NCBI GenBank assembly: GCA_023436825.1
Contig: JAEZHS010000267.1
Span: 1 to 17,262 of the forward strand
Origin: Pseudomonadota bacterium
GTDB lineage: Bacteria > Pseudomonadota > Alphaproteobacteria > Reyranellales > Reyranellaceae
Reading direction: 5' to 3'
DNA: 17,262 bases
Positions 7,853-15,804 of the stretch are shown here, piece after piece. Under the pieces are notes generated by a model. It was not told the DNA's origin, did no database searches, and was given only the letters and a program-made list of their open reading frames with translations. How positions within the stretch are numbered: position 1 is the stretch's first letter; every line of letters begins with the position of its first letter. A program made the position numbers and the translations under genes.

Positions 7853-9079
7853 TCACCGCAGTCGATTATGCTTCTTGCCGGTATTCGCGTCGCGTGCGGC
7901 GGCAAATTTGCCGTGAAGGTTGCGCCTCGCAGCGAAAGGCATCCGAGGGCTCGAGACGAGACATGTTTCAAGTGCCGCCGCCAGCGCCGCGCGATCCATG
8001 CCGGTTCCGATGAAAACGAGTTCCTGCCGACGGTCGCCGAACGGTGCGCGCCAGTTCGCGTGGATTCGCGCGACGGCCTCGCTTCCGGCCGGCCAGTCCT
8101 TCTGAGGCGTCGCCGCCCACCACCGGCCGAGGGGCCGGATATCGGTCAGACCACCGGCGACGCTGTACTCGAAGATGAGGTCGCGATCGGTCTCGACCCA
8201 GAACCAGCCTTTGGCGCGCAGGACGCCCGGCATGGCGCCGGCGAGGACGGCGTGGATCCGGCGGGCGTCGAATGGCAGGCGGGCGCGCCAGACGAACGAT
8301 TCGATCCCGTATTCCTTGGTTTCGGGGACGTGGTCCTGGTAGCCGTTCAGCTCCTGGACCCAGAGCGGGCGGGTGCGGGCCTTCTCGAAGTCGAAGAGGC
8401 CGGTGTCGAAGACATCGGTCAGGGGGACGTCGCAAAAGTCGGTCTCGACGACCCGCGCGCCAGGGTTGAGGCTGCGGATGATGCGGCGAGCGTCGGCCAA
8501 ACGCTGCGGGCCTGCGGCAGTCACCTTGTTGAGGACGATCACGTCGGCGAACTCGATCTGGTCGACAAGCAACTCGACCAGGGTACGCCGGTCCTCGGCG
8601 TCGCGTTGCTCGCCGCGGTCGCGGAGGAAGTCGTGGCTGACGAAGTCGCGGGTGAGGTTGGCGGCGTCGACCACGGTCAGCATCGTGTCGAGCCGGGCGA
8701 CGTCGGAAAGGCTGAGCCCGGCGGCATCGCGGAAGTCGAAGGTGGCGGCGACAGGCAGCGGCTCGGAGATGCCGGTCGACTCGACGAGCAGGTAGTCGAA
8801 GCGGCCGTCGGCGGCGAGGCGACGCACCTCGGTCAGGAGGTCACCGCGGAGCGTGCAGCAGATGCAACCATTCGTCATTTCGACCAGGGTTTCGTCTCGA
8901 TGCAGCAGCGCCGGCCCCTCGGAGCCCACCCGCTGGGCGTCGATGTTCACCTCGGACATGTCGTTGACGATGACGGCTATCCGGATCCCCTCGCGGTTGC
9001 GGAGCGCATGCGTGAGCAGCGTTGTCTTACCGGAGCCGAGGAAGCCGGACAGGATGGTGACGGGCAGTCTGGTCGGCAT
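7853..9079 (-). CDS. CobW/COG0523-family G3E GTPase (putative metal chaperone)
   Basis: The 408-residue product starts MPTRLPVTILSG. The ATG at 9079 places the P-loop at the extreme N-terminus, as is normal for the family. The P-loop GFLGSGKTT is at residues 12-20. The metal-binding CICC motif is at 72-75, within 'NGCICCTLRGDL', and ESTG is at 100-103. A CobW C-terminal domain follows, with a 'KGWFWVE' stretch typical of the YciC/ZigA-like branch. Such proteins use GTP hydrolysis to deliver metal, often zinc, to client proteins in the cytoplasm. The guanine-recognition motif reads NKVT (184-187) instead of NKxD. Related subfamily members often have NKVSD, so this may not mean loss of function. 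The gene lies 52 bases after the epimerase gene and could share its transcript. No Zur-like operator was recognised. Metal and client are unknown. Confidence 0.9.
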   Translation of the reverse strand: MPTRLPVTILSGFLGSGKTTLLTHALRNREGIRIAVIVNDMSEVNIDAQRVGSEGPALLHRDETLVEMTNGCICCTLRGDLLTEVRRLAADGRFDYLLVESTGISEPLPVAATFDFRDAAGLSLSDVARLDTMLTVVDAANLTRDFVSHDFLRDRGEQRDAEDRRTLVELLVDQIEFADVIVLNKVTAAGPQRLADARRIIRSLNPGARVVETDFCDVPLTDVFDTGLFDFEKARTRPLWVQELNGYQDHVPETKEYGIESFVWRARLPFDARRIHAVLAGAMPGVLRAKGWFWVETDRDLIFEYSVAGGLTDIRPLGRWWAATPQKDWPAGSEAVARIHANWRAPFGDRRQELVFIGTGMDRAALAAALETCLVSSPRMPFAARRNLHGKFAAARDANTGKKHNRLR

Positions 9080-9085
9080 GGCTCT

Positions 9086-9097
9086 AACGCTTGCGTT
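9086..9097. promoter_or_regulatory. Short inverted repeat just before the CobW-like start codon
   Basis: AACGC-AA-GCGTT on the minus strand lies six bases before the ATG, where the ribosome binding site would be. The spacer shows no strong Shine-Dalgarno sequence. The repeat is only ten paired bases, so it may be chance. Confidence 0.25.
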
Positions 9098-9131
9098 GGT
9101 GGACCGATCCGGGACGGCGCCCAGGATGCCG

Positions 9132-10220
9132 TCACGGAGTGGGGGCATCCGCTCGTGCCCCGAGAGCGTCGAGCCCTTGGAGTGGAGCAGCCATCGACGC
9201 GTCCCGAAGGCGATGATAGGCTTTGAACCACTGGACGAACCGGGCGATGCCCTCGGCAATAGAGGTCGCCGGCCTGAAATCGACCTCGCGCGCCAGGTCT
9301 TCGACATCGGCATAGGTCGCCGGCACATCGCCCGGCTGCATCGGCAAGAACTCGCACCTGGCCTTGGTGCCGATGGCCTCTTCAAGCAATCGGACAACCT
9401 CGAGCAACTCGACCGGGCTGTGGTTCCCGATGTTGTAGACGCGCCAAGGGGCCGCGCTGGCGGCGGGATCGGGCTTGTCACCGGTCCAGTTCGGATCGGC
9501 CCGCGGCACATGGTCGATCAGCCGGATAATCGATTCCACGACATCGTCGACATAGGTGAAGTCGCGCCGCATGCGTCCATGGTTGAAGAGCTGGATCGGG
9601 CGTCCGGCAGTTATGGCATCGGCAAACAACCACATCGCCATGTCCGGCCTGTTCCAGGGGCCATAGACGGTGAAGAAACGCAATCCAGTCGTCGGCAGGT
9701 CAAACAAGTGCGCGTACGAATGCGCCATCAACTCGTTGCACTTCTTGGTAGCGCCATAGAGATTCAGGGGATGATCGACGTTGTCGTGGACCGAGAACGG
9801 CAGGTGCGTGTTGGCGCCGAACACCGACGAAGACGAAGCATACAGCAAGTGCTGGCAGCCATTGTGCCTGCATCCTTCCAGGATGTTGGCGAAGCCAACG
9901 AGGTTGGAGTCGACGTAGGCATAGGGATCTACCAGGGAATGCCGCACGCCTGCTTGAGCCCCGAGATGAATGACATAGGGGAAGCGGTTCTCGGCAAAGA
10001 GCGCCGCCATGCCCTCGCGATCGGCCAGATCCAGCCGTGCAAACCGAAAGGTGGAGTGCGCTACCAGCTCTGCCAGACGCGCTTCTTTCAGGGCCGGATC
10101 GTAATAGGCGTTGAGATTGTCCAGCCCGACGACCGTGCGCCCTTCCTGCAGCAGCCGGTGCGCGACATGGTAGCCTATGAATCCGGCGGCACCGGTGACG
10201 AGGATGGGAGACGCAGGCAC
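9132..10220 (-). CDS. UDP-glucuronate 4-epimerase-like SDR
   Basis: This extended short-chain dehydrogenase has 362 residues from a GTG start at 10220. The start is chosen because it puts the NAD-binding GAAGFIG at residues 10-16, it follows a GAAGG, and it sits 14 bases after the preceding stop. Catalytic Tyr155 and Lys159 are in YGATK, with the partner serine in ASSSSVFG (129-135). The segments 'LDNLNAYYD', 'GPWNRPDMA' and 'FNHGRMRRDFTYVDD' are hallmarks of the family converting UDP-glucuronate to UDP-galacturonate (GAE/CapI/LspL). The usual length is near 335. This protein has a tail of about 25 extra residues after the last conserved helix. It is the last sugar gene of the run and would supply galacturonate to a polysaccharide. 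Function is inferred from family resemblance. Confidence 0.85.
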   Translation of the reverse strand: MPASPILVTGAAGFIGYHVAHRLLQEGRTVVGLDNLNAYYDPALKEARLAELVAHSTFRFARLDLADREGMAALFAENRFPYVIHLGAQAGVRHSLVDPYAYVDSNLVGFANILEGCRHNGCQHLLYASSSSVFGANTHLPFSVHDNVDHPLNLYGATKKCNELMAHSYAHLFDLPTTGLRFFTVYGPWNRPDMAMWLFADAITAGRPIQLFNHGRMRRDFTYVDDVVESIIRLIDHVPRADPNWTGDKPDPAASAAPWRVYNIGNHSPVELLEVVRLLEEAIGTKARCEFLPMQPGDVPATYADVEDLAREVDFRPATSIAEGIARFVQWFKAYHRLRDASMAAPLQGLDALGARADAPTP

Positions 10221-10234
10221 GGCGGAACAGCCTT

Positions 10235-10954
10235 CTATTCCTGCGATGGGGCGCTGGCGGTAGCGCCGATAACTCGACCACCAGGCATTCGGCCGGTGGC
10301 GCCGCACTGCGCGGTCGACCGTACGAGCGGCCGGGCCGGATTGCCGACAACGACCATTCCAGCCGGCACGTCCCGTAGCACCACCGCGCCCATGCCGATC
10401 AGGGCGCCCTCTCCGACTGTGATGCCGGGGCGCAGCATTGCGCCGGTACCGACATAAGCTTGCGCACCGAGCGTCACGCCGCCGGCCAGCGTCGCGGAAG
10501 GCGCCACGGTGACGCCGGCACCCAGCACGCACTCATGGCCAATCACCGCATGGCTGCCGAGCCAGGAATGGGCGCCGATCTCCACCTGCCTCGAGACGGC
10601 GCAGCCCGGCCCGATGCAGCTGCCGATGCCGATCGCGGCGCGGCGCGATACCGCGGCCTGAGGATGAATCAGCGTGATGAAGCGCGCGGCATCGAGGCCC
10701 GTTGCGGCGATGATGCCGAGCTTGCAGCTATGGGTACGTTCGCTGGCGATGCCGTTGACAAAGACGACATCCGCCAGCGCAGCAGCCTCCGCCAAGGACC
10801 CGATGACGGGCAAGCCGGCGAAGCTACTGCCCTTGCTGCGCCGGTCATCCAGCACACCAGTGGCCTCCCAGGGCGCGCCAAGCGCATCGATGATGTCGAG
10901 AATGTCGAGCGCGTTGCCCGACGCGCCGAGGATAACGACAGGCTGCGGATTCAA
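10235..10954 (-). CDS. NeuD/PglD-like sugar O/N-acyltransferase (left-handed beta-helix)
   Basis: The 239-residue protein is read from a TTG start at 10954. That codon overlaps the previous gene's stop as TTGA, and no in-frame ATG or GTG lies close by. The N-terminal substrate-binding part begins VVILGASGNALDI, the Rossmann-like signature of the NeuD family. From about residue 95 the hexapeptide repeats of a trimeric left-handed beta-helix follow, including IHPQAAVS and VIGHECVLG. His140 matches the conserved catalytic base position of PglD-type enzymes. These proteins transfer an acetyl or longer acyl group to an amino or hydroxyl group of a sugar nucleotide. Sitting directly after an aminotransferase gene, it most likely acylates that enzyme's amino sugar. 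The last 20 or so residues extend beyond the usual end. Confidence 0.85.
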   Translation of the reverse strand: MNPQPVVILGASGNALDILDIIDALGAPWEATGVLDDRRSKGSSFAGLPVIGSLAEAAALADVVFVNGIASERTHSCKLGIIAATGLDAARFITLIHPQAAVSRRAAIGIGSCIGPGCAVSRQVEIGAHSWLGSHAVIGHECVLGAGVTVAPSATLAGGVTLGAQAYVGTGAMLRPGITVGEGALIGMGAVVLRDVPAGMVVVGNPARPLVRSTAQCGATGRMPGGRVIGATASAPSQE

Positions 10955-12090
10955 TGCCGCACCACCGCTCTCAGCGCGCCGACCACGTGATCCTGCTCGG
11001 CCTCTGTCATCTGCGGATAGAGCGGCAGCAGGATTGTGCGGTCCTGCGCATCTTCCGAGACGGGCAGGGGGAAGCGTGCCGTTTCGGCATAGGGTTTCTC
11101 GCGATGGATGCACATGATGCCGCGGCGCGTGGCGACGCCGCGGTCGAGCATGGATTGCATCACCTCGCGCTGGTCCAACCCGTCCGGCAGGCGTACCGCG
11201 TAGGATTGCCAGTTGGTGCGAGCTCGGTTTGGCTGTACGGGCGCGGCGACCGCCGGCGTCTCGGCCGCGATGCGTTCGCGATAGCGTTCGGCCAGGGCGC
11301 GGCGGCGCGAAACGATCTCCGGCAGGCGCTTGAGCTGCTCGATGCCGACGGCCGCCTGGATGTCGGTGAGGCGGTAGTTGAAGGCCGTGGCCTCGTAGGA
11401 TTCAAAGATCACCTGTGGACTGCCATGGCGCACCGTGTCCGGCACCGTCATGCCGTGCTGGCGCAGGAGGCGGAACTGCGCATCGAGCGCAGCATCCTGC
11501 GTGGTCAGCATGCCGCCGTCGCCGACGGTGACGACCTTGCGCGGATGCAGCGAGAAGCAGGCGACATCTCCCGCCGGATCGCCGACGCGTCGCCAGGAGC
11601 CGCCGAACTGCATCTCGGAGCCCAAGGCGCAGGCCGCGTCCTCGACCACCTTCAGCCCATGGGTCCGGGCGACCGCCATGATCGCATCCATGTCGCAGGG
11701 TATGCCGATCTGGTGCACGCACAGGATCGCGCGAGTCTTCGGAGTGACGGCCGCGGCGATCAGCGCGGCATCCATGCCATAGCCGACCGGCTCGATGTCG
11801 ATGAAGACCGGCGTAGCTCCGCACTGGCGGATGACGTTGGCGCAGGCAATGAAGGTGTGGCTGACGGTGATGACCTCGTCACCGGCGCCCACGCCGACGG
11901 CGAGCAGAGCGAGATGCAGCGCCGTGGTGCAGTTGGATACGGCGCAAGCGTGGGCCGCGCCGGTGATGGCCGCGAATTCTTCCTCGAAGCGCGAGACGCG
12001 GGGGCCTTGCGTCAGCCAGCCGGAACGTACGACCTCGGCCGCAGCGAGGGCTTCCTCCTCGCCGATGAAGGGCTTCGTGATGGGGATCAT
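10951..12090 (-). CDS. DegT/DnrJ/EryC1/StrS-family PLP sugar aminotransferase (second copy)
   Basis: The 379-residue protein starts MIPITKPFIGEEEA, and its ATG overlaps the previous stop as ATGA. PLP would be held by Lys185 in SLHPRKVVTVGDGG and by Asp151 in VVEDAAC. 'SNCTTALHLAL', 'GWLTQGP' and the C-terminal 'TNWQSYAVRLP' and 'CIHREKPY' are typical of enzymes that aminate keto-sugar nucleotides using glutamate. Length is normal for the family. It is clearly different from the other aminotransferase in this cluster (Lys in HPRK versus YPGK). The SDR before it and the NeuD-like acyltransferase after it suggest a three-step module making an N-acylated amino sugar. The exact sugar and amination position cannot be read from sequence. 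Confidence 0.9.
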   Translation of the reverse strand: MIPITKPFIGEEEALAAAEVVRSGWLTQGPRVSRFEEEFAAITGAAHACAVSNCTTALHLALLAVGVGAGDEVITVSHTFIACANVIRQCGATPVFIDIEPVGYGMDAALIAAAVTPKTRAILCVHQIGIPCDMDAIMAVARTHGLKVVEDAACALGSEMQFGGSWRRVGDPAGDVACFSLHPRKVVTVGDGGMLTTQDAALDAQFRLLRQHGMTVPDTVRHGSPQVIFESYEATAFNYRLTDIQAAVGIEQLKRLPEIVSRRRALAERYRERIAAETPAVAAPVQPNRARTNWQSYAVRLPDGLDQREVMQSMLDRGVATRRGIMCIHREKPYAETARFPLPVSEDAQDRTILLPLYPQMTEAEQDHVVGALRAVVRH

Positions 12091-13094
12091 GCCGCGGCTC
12101 CAGCGAGCGTGGTCTCGGAACGCCACCAGGCAACCAGCTCGGCGATCCCATTCTCGAGGGAGTGCGTTGCCTCGAAACCAATCAGCGCGCGGGCCTTCGA
12201 CACATCGGCGAGGCGCCTGGGCACGGGGTTCACCGCGCGCGCCTCCTGGTGCAGCGGTACGAGCTGCGGCTGCTCCATGACGCGGCAAAGGAGGCGAGCG
12301 AGGTCGAGCAGAGAGGTCTCCGTCCCGCTGCCGATATTCAGCGCGACGTCACTCGCCGGCGCGACGGCCGAGAGAATGTTGGCGCGCGCCACGTCGCGCA
12401 CATGGATCATGTCCATGGTCTGCAGGCCGTCGCCGAAGATGATCGGCGGCTCGCCGCGCGCGAGGCGTTCCATCCAACGCACCAGCACCTCGGTGTAGCG
12501 GCCGTGGATGTCCATGCGCGGGCCATAAACATTGAAGTAGCGCAGCGCGACGTAGTCCAGCGCGTGCATGTCGTTGAAGGAGCGGTAGAGCCCCTCGTTG
12601 AAGGCCTTGGCCGCGCCGTAGAGGGTGCGGTTGTTGTAGGGATGCTGTGCCTCGGTGATCGGGAACTGGTCCGCCATGCCATAGACCGAGGCGGTGGAGG
12701 CGGCGACCAACTTCCGGATGTTCGCGGCGAGGCATAGTTCCACGAGGTCGTAGGTGGCCGCGACCATCACCTCGAAGGCGGCGCGCGGCTCCTGTGCGCA
12801 TTGGGTGATGCGCAGCGCGGCCTGGTGGAAAACGGTATCGCAGCCAGAGACGAGCGATCCCATCGTCGCCGTATCCCGGATATCGCCCTCTATCAGGCGC
12901 ACCCGGTTGCTCGCGAGCGCGCGGGCGAGGTTGTCGCGCCGCCCGCGCACCATGTTGTCGATGACGCGGACCTCCGCCGCACCGGCGTCCAGCAGCAGCT
13001 CGACGATATGCGAGCCGACGAAGCCTGCGCCGCCGGTGACGAGGCAGGTGGTGCCGGCAAGCATGCCCTGAGGGTCGAGGCTCTCACGCGGCAT
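12087..13094 (-). CDS. NAD-dependent epimerase/dehydratase (extended SDR), sugar nucleotide
   Basis: The 335-residue protein has the NAD-binding GGAGFVG at residues 21-27. The catalytic residues are in ASTASVYG (about 132-139), with Tyr159 and Lys163 in YGAAK. 'ALRYFNVYGPRMDIHG' and 'FGDGLQTMDMIHV' place it with UDP-sugar 4-epimerase-like SDRs. It lacks the Asp-Glu pair that marks RmlB-type 4,6-dehydratases, so plain epimerisation or C4 oxidation is likelier than dehydration. The ATG at 13094 overlaps the upstream stop by 11 bases. A second ATG at 13064 is possible because the first has a poor ribosome site. It probably feeds the aminotransferase encoded next through the ATGA overlap. Substrate is unknown. 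Confidence 0.85.
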   Translation of the reverse strand: MPRESLDPQGMLAGTTCLVTGGAGFVGSHIVELLLDAGAAEVRVIDNMVRGRRDNLARALASNRVRLIEGDIRDTATMGSLVSGCDTVFHQAALRITQCAQEPRAAFEVMVAATYDLVELCLAANIRKLVAASTASVYGMADQFPITEAQHPYNNRTLYGAAKAFNEGLYRSFNDMHALDYVALRYFNVYGPRMDIHGRYTEVLVRWMERLARGEPPIIFGDGLQTMDMIHVRDVARANILSAVAPASDVALNIGSGTETSLLDLARLLCRVMEQPQLVPLHQEARAVNPVPRRLADVSKARALIGFEATHSLENGIAELVAWWRSETTLAGAAA

Positions 13095-14208
13095 GACTGG
13101 TCACCGAAGCAGGGACGAGGAGGCCGCGCAACGCGCCGGCGATGTGCCGCTGTTGCTCGGGGGTAAGCTCGGGGAAGATCGGCAAGGAGAGGAATTCCGC
13201 GGCGAGGGCCTCGGCCACGGGGAAGCTGCCGGGGCCGCTGCCGAGGTAGGCGTAGGCCGGCTGCAGATGCACGGGGCGTGGATAGTGGAGGCCCGTCGCG
13301 ACACCTGCTTCGGCGAGGCCGCGCGCGAGCCTGTCGCGGTCCGGATGGCGCAGCGCATAGACGTGGTAGACGTGTTCCAACGCCTTGGGTTTGGCGGGCA
13401 GCTGCACGGGAAGCTCGGCGAGCAGCGCATCGTAGAGGGCTGCGACCTCGCGCCGGCGTTCCGTCCAGTGCGGCAGATGCGCGAGCTTCACCGACAGGAT
13501 CGCGCCCTGGATGCCGTCCATGCGGTAGTTGAAGGCGTGCTCGACATGGTTGTAGCGGCCTTCCTGGCCCCAGTCGCGCAGCTTGCGCATCCGAGCGGCG
13601 AGGGCGGCATCGTTGGTGACGGCACCGCCGCCTTCGCCGCAGGCGCCAAGGTTCTTGCCCGGGTAGAAGCTGAAGCAGCCGATCTGGCCAACCGTGCCCG
13701 CGCACCTACCCAGCCAAGTCGCGCCATGTGCCTGGGCGGCATCCTCGATGACCGGCAGGCCATGCTGCGCGGCGATCGCCATGATGGCGTCCATGTCGGC
13801 CATGCGGCCGTGCAGGTGGACGGGGATAATGGCTTTGGTGCGCGGCGTGATCGCGCGCGCGATGCCCGCGGGGTCGATGTTCCAGGTGAGCGGATCGGCA
13901 TCGACCAGCACCGGTGTCGCGCCGGCATAACGGATGGCGGCGACCGTGGCGACGAAGGTCATGGCGGGCGCGATCACCTCGTCGCCCGGGCCGATGCCGA
14001 GCGCGAGCAGCGCGAGATGCAGCGCGGAGGTGCCGGAATTCAGCGCCACGGCTTCCCTGGCACTGGTGTAGGCGGCGAAGGATTTCTCGAAGGCATCGAC
14101 CTTCGGGCCGGAAACATAGGCGCCGCTCGCCAGGGTCTCGAGCACCGCGGCGTCGAGTTCGGCCTTTATGCCGGCATACTGCGCGCGAAGATCGAGCAGC
14201 GGAATCAT
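13084..14208 (-). CDS. WbpE-like sugar aminotransferase (DegT/DnrJ/EryC1/StrS family)
   Basis: The 374-residue enzyme has the family's N-terminal 'IPLLDLRAQY', 'ALNSGTSALHLAL', the PLP lysine Lys185 in FYPGKNLGACGEGG and Asp156 in IEDAAQAHG. 'VYHVYALRHPDRD' and the late 'GLHYPRPVHLQPAY' are typical of the WbpE/FdtB/QdtB branch, which aminates 3-keto sugars. The start overlaps the oxidoreductase stop as ATGA, and AAGGA sits eight bases before it. Because its neighbours are a WbpB-like oxidase and a WbpD-like acetyltransferase, the likely reaction is amination of UDP-3-keto-GlcNAc-uronate. The FdtB/QdtB alternative (dTDP-3-keto-6-deoxyhexose) is less likely, since no RmlA/B or ketoisomerase genes are present here. 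Confidence 0.88.
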   Translation of the reverse strand: MIPLLDLRAQYAGIKAELDAAVLETLASGAYVSGPKVDAFEKSFAAYTSAREAVALNSGTSALHLALLALGIGPGDEVIAPAMTFVATVAAIRYAGATPVLVDADPLTWNIDPAGIARAITPRTKAIIPVHLHGRMADMDAIMAIAAQHGLPVIEDAAQAHGATWLGRCAGTVGQIGCFSFYPGKNLGACGEGGGAVTNDAALAARMRKLRDWGQEGRYNHVEHAFNYRMDGIQGAILSVKLAHLPHWTERRREVAALYDALLAELPVQLPAKPKALEHVYHVYALRHPDRDRLARGLAEAGVATGLHYPRPVHLQPAYAYLGSGPGSFPVAEALAAEFLSLPIFPELTPEQQRHIAGALRGLLVPASVTSHAA

Positions 14209-15230
14209 GAGGCCATCCTTTTTGGAGAAATGTCGATGGGCTGGCCGCGCTGGCGCAGCGACAGCATGGCGGCTTCGAGCGTCTCGACGACGGTCAGGCC
14301 GCAGTGCCCGGAGGTGATCGGTTCCCGCCCGTGGGTCACGCAGTCGACGAAATGCTCCATTTCAGTGAGCAGAGCCTCCTTCACCGAGAGCTGCGGCGCC
14401 CACATGTCGCCACTACGGTAGGAGATGCGCGCGGCGAGCTGCTCGGGGCCATCACCGAGGGTTACGCCGCGGTCATAGACCTTGATCTTTTCGGTGGGCT
14501 CGAGGTCGTTCCAGACGATCATCTTGCGGCTGCCGCCGACCAGCGTCTGGCGCACCTTCACCGGCGCGAGCCAGTTGACATTGAGATAGGCGACGGTGCC
14601 CGAGGGATAGAACAGGCTGAGATGGGCCATGTTCTCCTGCCGCCCGCGGATGTGCCCGGCGCCGCTGGCCGAGACCGCGGTGGGCTTTTCCTGAAGCAGG
14701 TAGTCGAGCACCGAGAGGTCGTGCACCGCGAGGTCCCAGATCACGTTCACATCATGCTGGAACAGGCCGAGATTCACCCGCGTGCTGTCATAGTAATAGA
14801 CATCGCCGAGGTCGCCGGAGCGGATGATCTCGCCGATCTTCTGCACGGCGCTGGTATAGACGAAGGTGTGGTCCACCATCAGGGTCAGGTTGCGTCGAGC
14901 CGCCTCGTCGATCAGTCGGCGCGCATCGTCCGAGGAGGCAGCGATCGGCTTCTCGACGATGACATGCTTGCCGGCGCGTAGCGCGGCAGCGGCCAGGTCG
15001 TGATGCGTCGCGACCGGAGTGGCGATCAGCACGGCATCGACGGCGGGGTCGTCGATCAGCGCGCGTGGGTCCTGATGCAGCGCAACGGCCGGATAGCGCT
15101 TGCCGGCGCGCGCCAGCGCCGCAGCCGAGAAATCCGCGATGCCGGCAAGGCGGCAGTTCTCCGTCTCGGCGACGCAGCGCGCGAGGTTCGGCCCCCAGTA
15201 GCCGTAGCCGATGACTCCGATTCCGATCAT
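14205..15230 (-). CDS. WbpB-like Gfo/Idh/MocA oxidoreductase
   Basis: The 341-residue protein begins MIGIGVIGYGYWG, with the dinucleotide-binding glycines at residues 8-13, and has the family's EKP motif at 93-95 (VIVEKPIA). 'VNVIWDLAVHDLSVLDYL' carries the catalytic-region histidine typical of this family. In the WbpB branch such enzymes oxidise C3 of UDP-N-acetylglucosaminuronate with NAD, making the keto substrate for the WbpE aminotransferase. The start overlaps the previous stop as ATGA and has AGGA about 11 bases upstream. Its end overlaps the aminotransferase start as ATGA, so the three are almost certainly co-translated. The specific substrate is inferred from neighbours, because the family itself is broad. 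Confidence 0.88.
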   Translation of the reverse strand: MIGIGVIGYGYWGPNLARCVAETENCRLAGIADFSAAALARAGKRYPAVALHQDPRALIDDPAVDAVLIATPVATHHDLAAAALRAGKHVIVEKPIAASSDDARRLIDEAARRNLTLMVDHTFVYTSAVQKIGEIIRSGDLGDVYYYDSTRVNLGLFQHDVNVIWDLAVHDLSVLDYLLQEKPTAVSASGAGHIRGRQENMAHLSLFYPSGTVAYLNVNWLAPVKVRQTLVGGSRKMIVWNDLEPTEKIKVYDRGVTLGDGPEQLAARISYRSGDMWAPQLSVKEALLTEMEHFVDCVTHGREPITSGHCGLTVVETLEAAMLSLRQRGQPIDISPKRMAS

Positions 15231-15739
15231 GGCGTCACCATTCCTGTTGCTGGGGCGGGAAACTCTTGGCGATCGCGGACATCGCCGACCACCTTGGCCG
15301 GTACGCCGGCGACGATCGCGTAGTCGGGCACGTCGCGCGTCACCACCGCCCCTGCGCCGATCAGTGCGAAGCGCCCTATCGTGATGCCGCAGATGATGGT
15401 GGCATTCGAACCGATCGAGGCGGCGTGGCGGATACGAGTCGGCACCACCGACCAATCGGACTCGGTCTTGAGCCCTCCTTCCGGCGTGCAGGCGCGTGGG
15501 AAGAGCTCGTTAGTAAACATCACGCCATGGCCGACAAAGACCTCGTCCTCGATCGTGACCCCTTCGCAGATGAAGCTGTGGGAGGAGATCTTGCAGCGAA
15601 CGCCGACATGGCTGTTCTTCTGGATCTCGACGAAGGGGCCGATCTTCGTTCCATCACCGATCGAACACCCGTACAGATTCACGAGATCGGGGTGGGTTAG
15701 GACCGTCTCGGTACCTAGTTGAACGTTCCGGAGAGCCAT
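15227..15739 (-). CDS. WbpD-like sugar N-acyltransferase (hexapeptide repeats)
   Basis: The 170-residue protein starts MALRNVQLGTETVL. Family members begin close to this point, so the ATG at 15739 is preferred over one at 15751 and over a TTG at 15805, although none has a good ribosome site. Hexapeptide repeats run through the protein, with 'KISSHSFICEGVTIED', 'VFVGHGVMFTNELFPRA' and the closing 'GAGAVVTRDVPDYAIVAG' typical of WbpD/WlbB-like enzymes that use acetyl-CoA on a 3-amino sugar nucleotide. It opens the coupled sugar-gene run just downstream of a probable terminator, so a promoter is expected between 15740 and 15805, but no clear one was recognised. Confidence 0.85.
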   Translation of the reverse strand: MALRNVQLGTETVLTHPDLVNLYGCSIGDGTKIGPFVEIQKNSHVGVRCKISSHSFICEGVTIEDEVFVGHGVMFTNELFPRACTPEGGLKTESDWSVVPTRIRHAASIGSNATIICGITIGRFALIGAGAVVTRDVPDYAIVAGVPAKVVGDVRDRQEFPAPATGMVTP

Positions 15740-15804
15740 TGCCCGGAACATCCGTGTTTGCTGGCTCTGTCGCAATCGGGCAATGGGGGTAAGACAAAAG
15801 TCCA

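Noticed and set aside
9080..9511. N-terminal extension of the CobW-like frame by 144 codons
   Set aside because: The extension overlaps the epimerase gene and is low-complexity. The P-loop should lie close to the N-terminus, as it does with the 9079 start.
8853..10457. Plus-strand frame (534 codons) opposite the CobW-like and epimerase genes
   Set aside because: It spans two well-supported minus-strand genes and their junction and has no family motif.
10954..12498. Plus-strand frame (514 codons) opposite the second aminotransferase
   Set aside because: Shadow of a clear PLP aminotransferase gene, with His/Arg/Asp-rich translation and no domain.
13093..14421. Plus-strand frame (442 codons) opposite the WbpE-like gene
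   Set aside because: Same reasoning: the opposite strand has catalytic motifs and coupled junctions.
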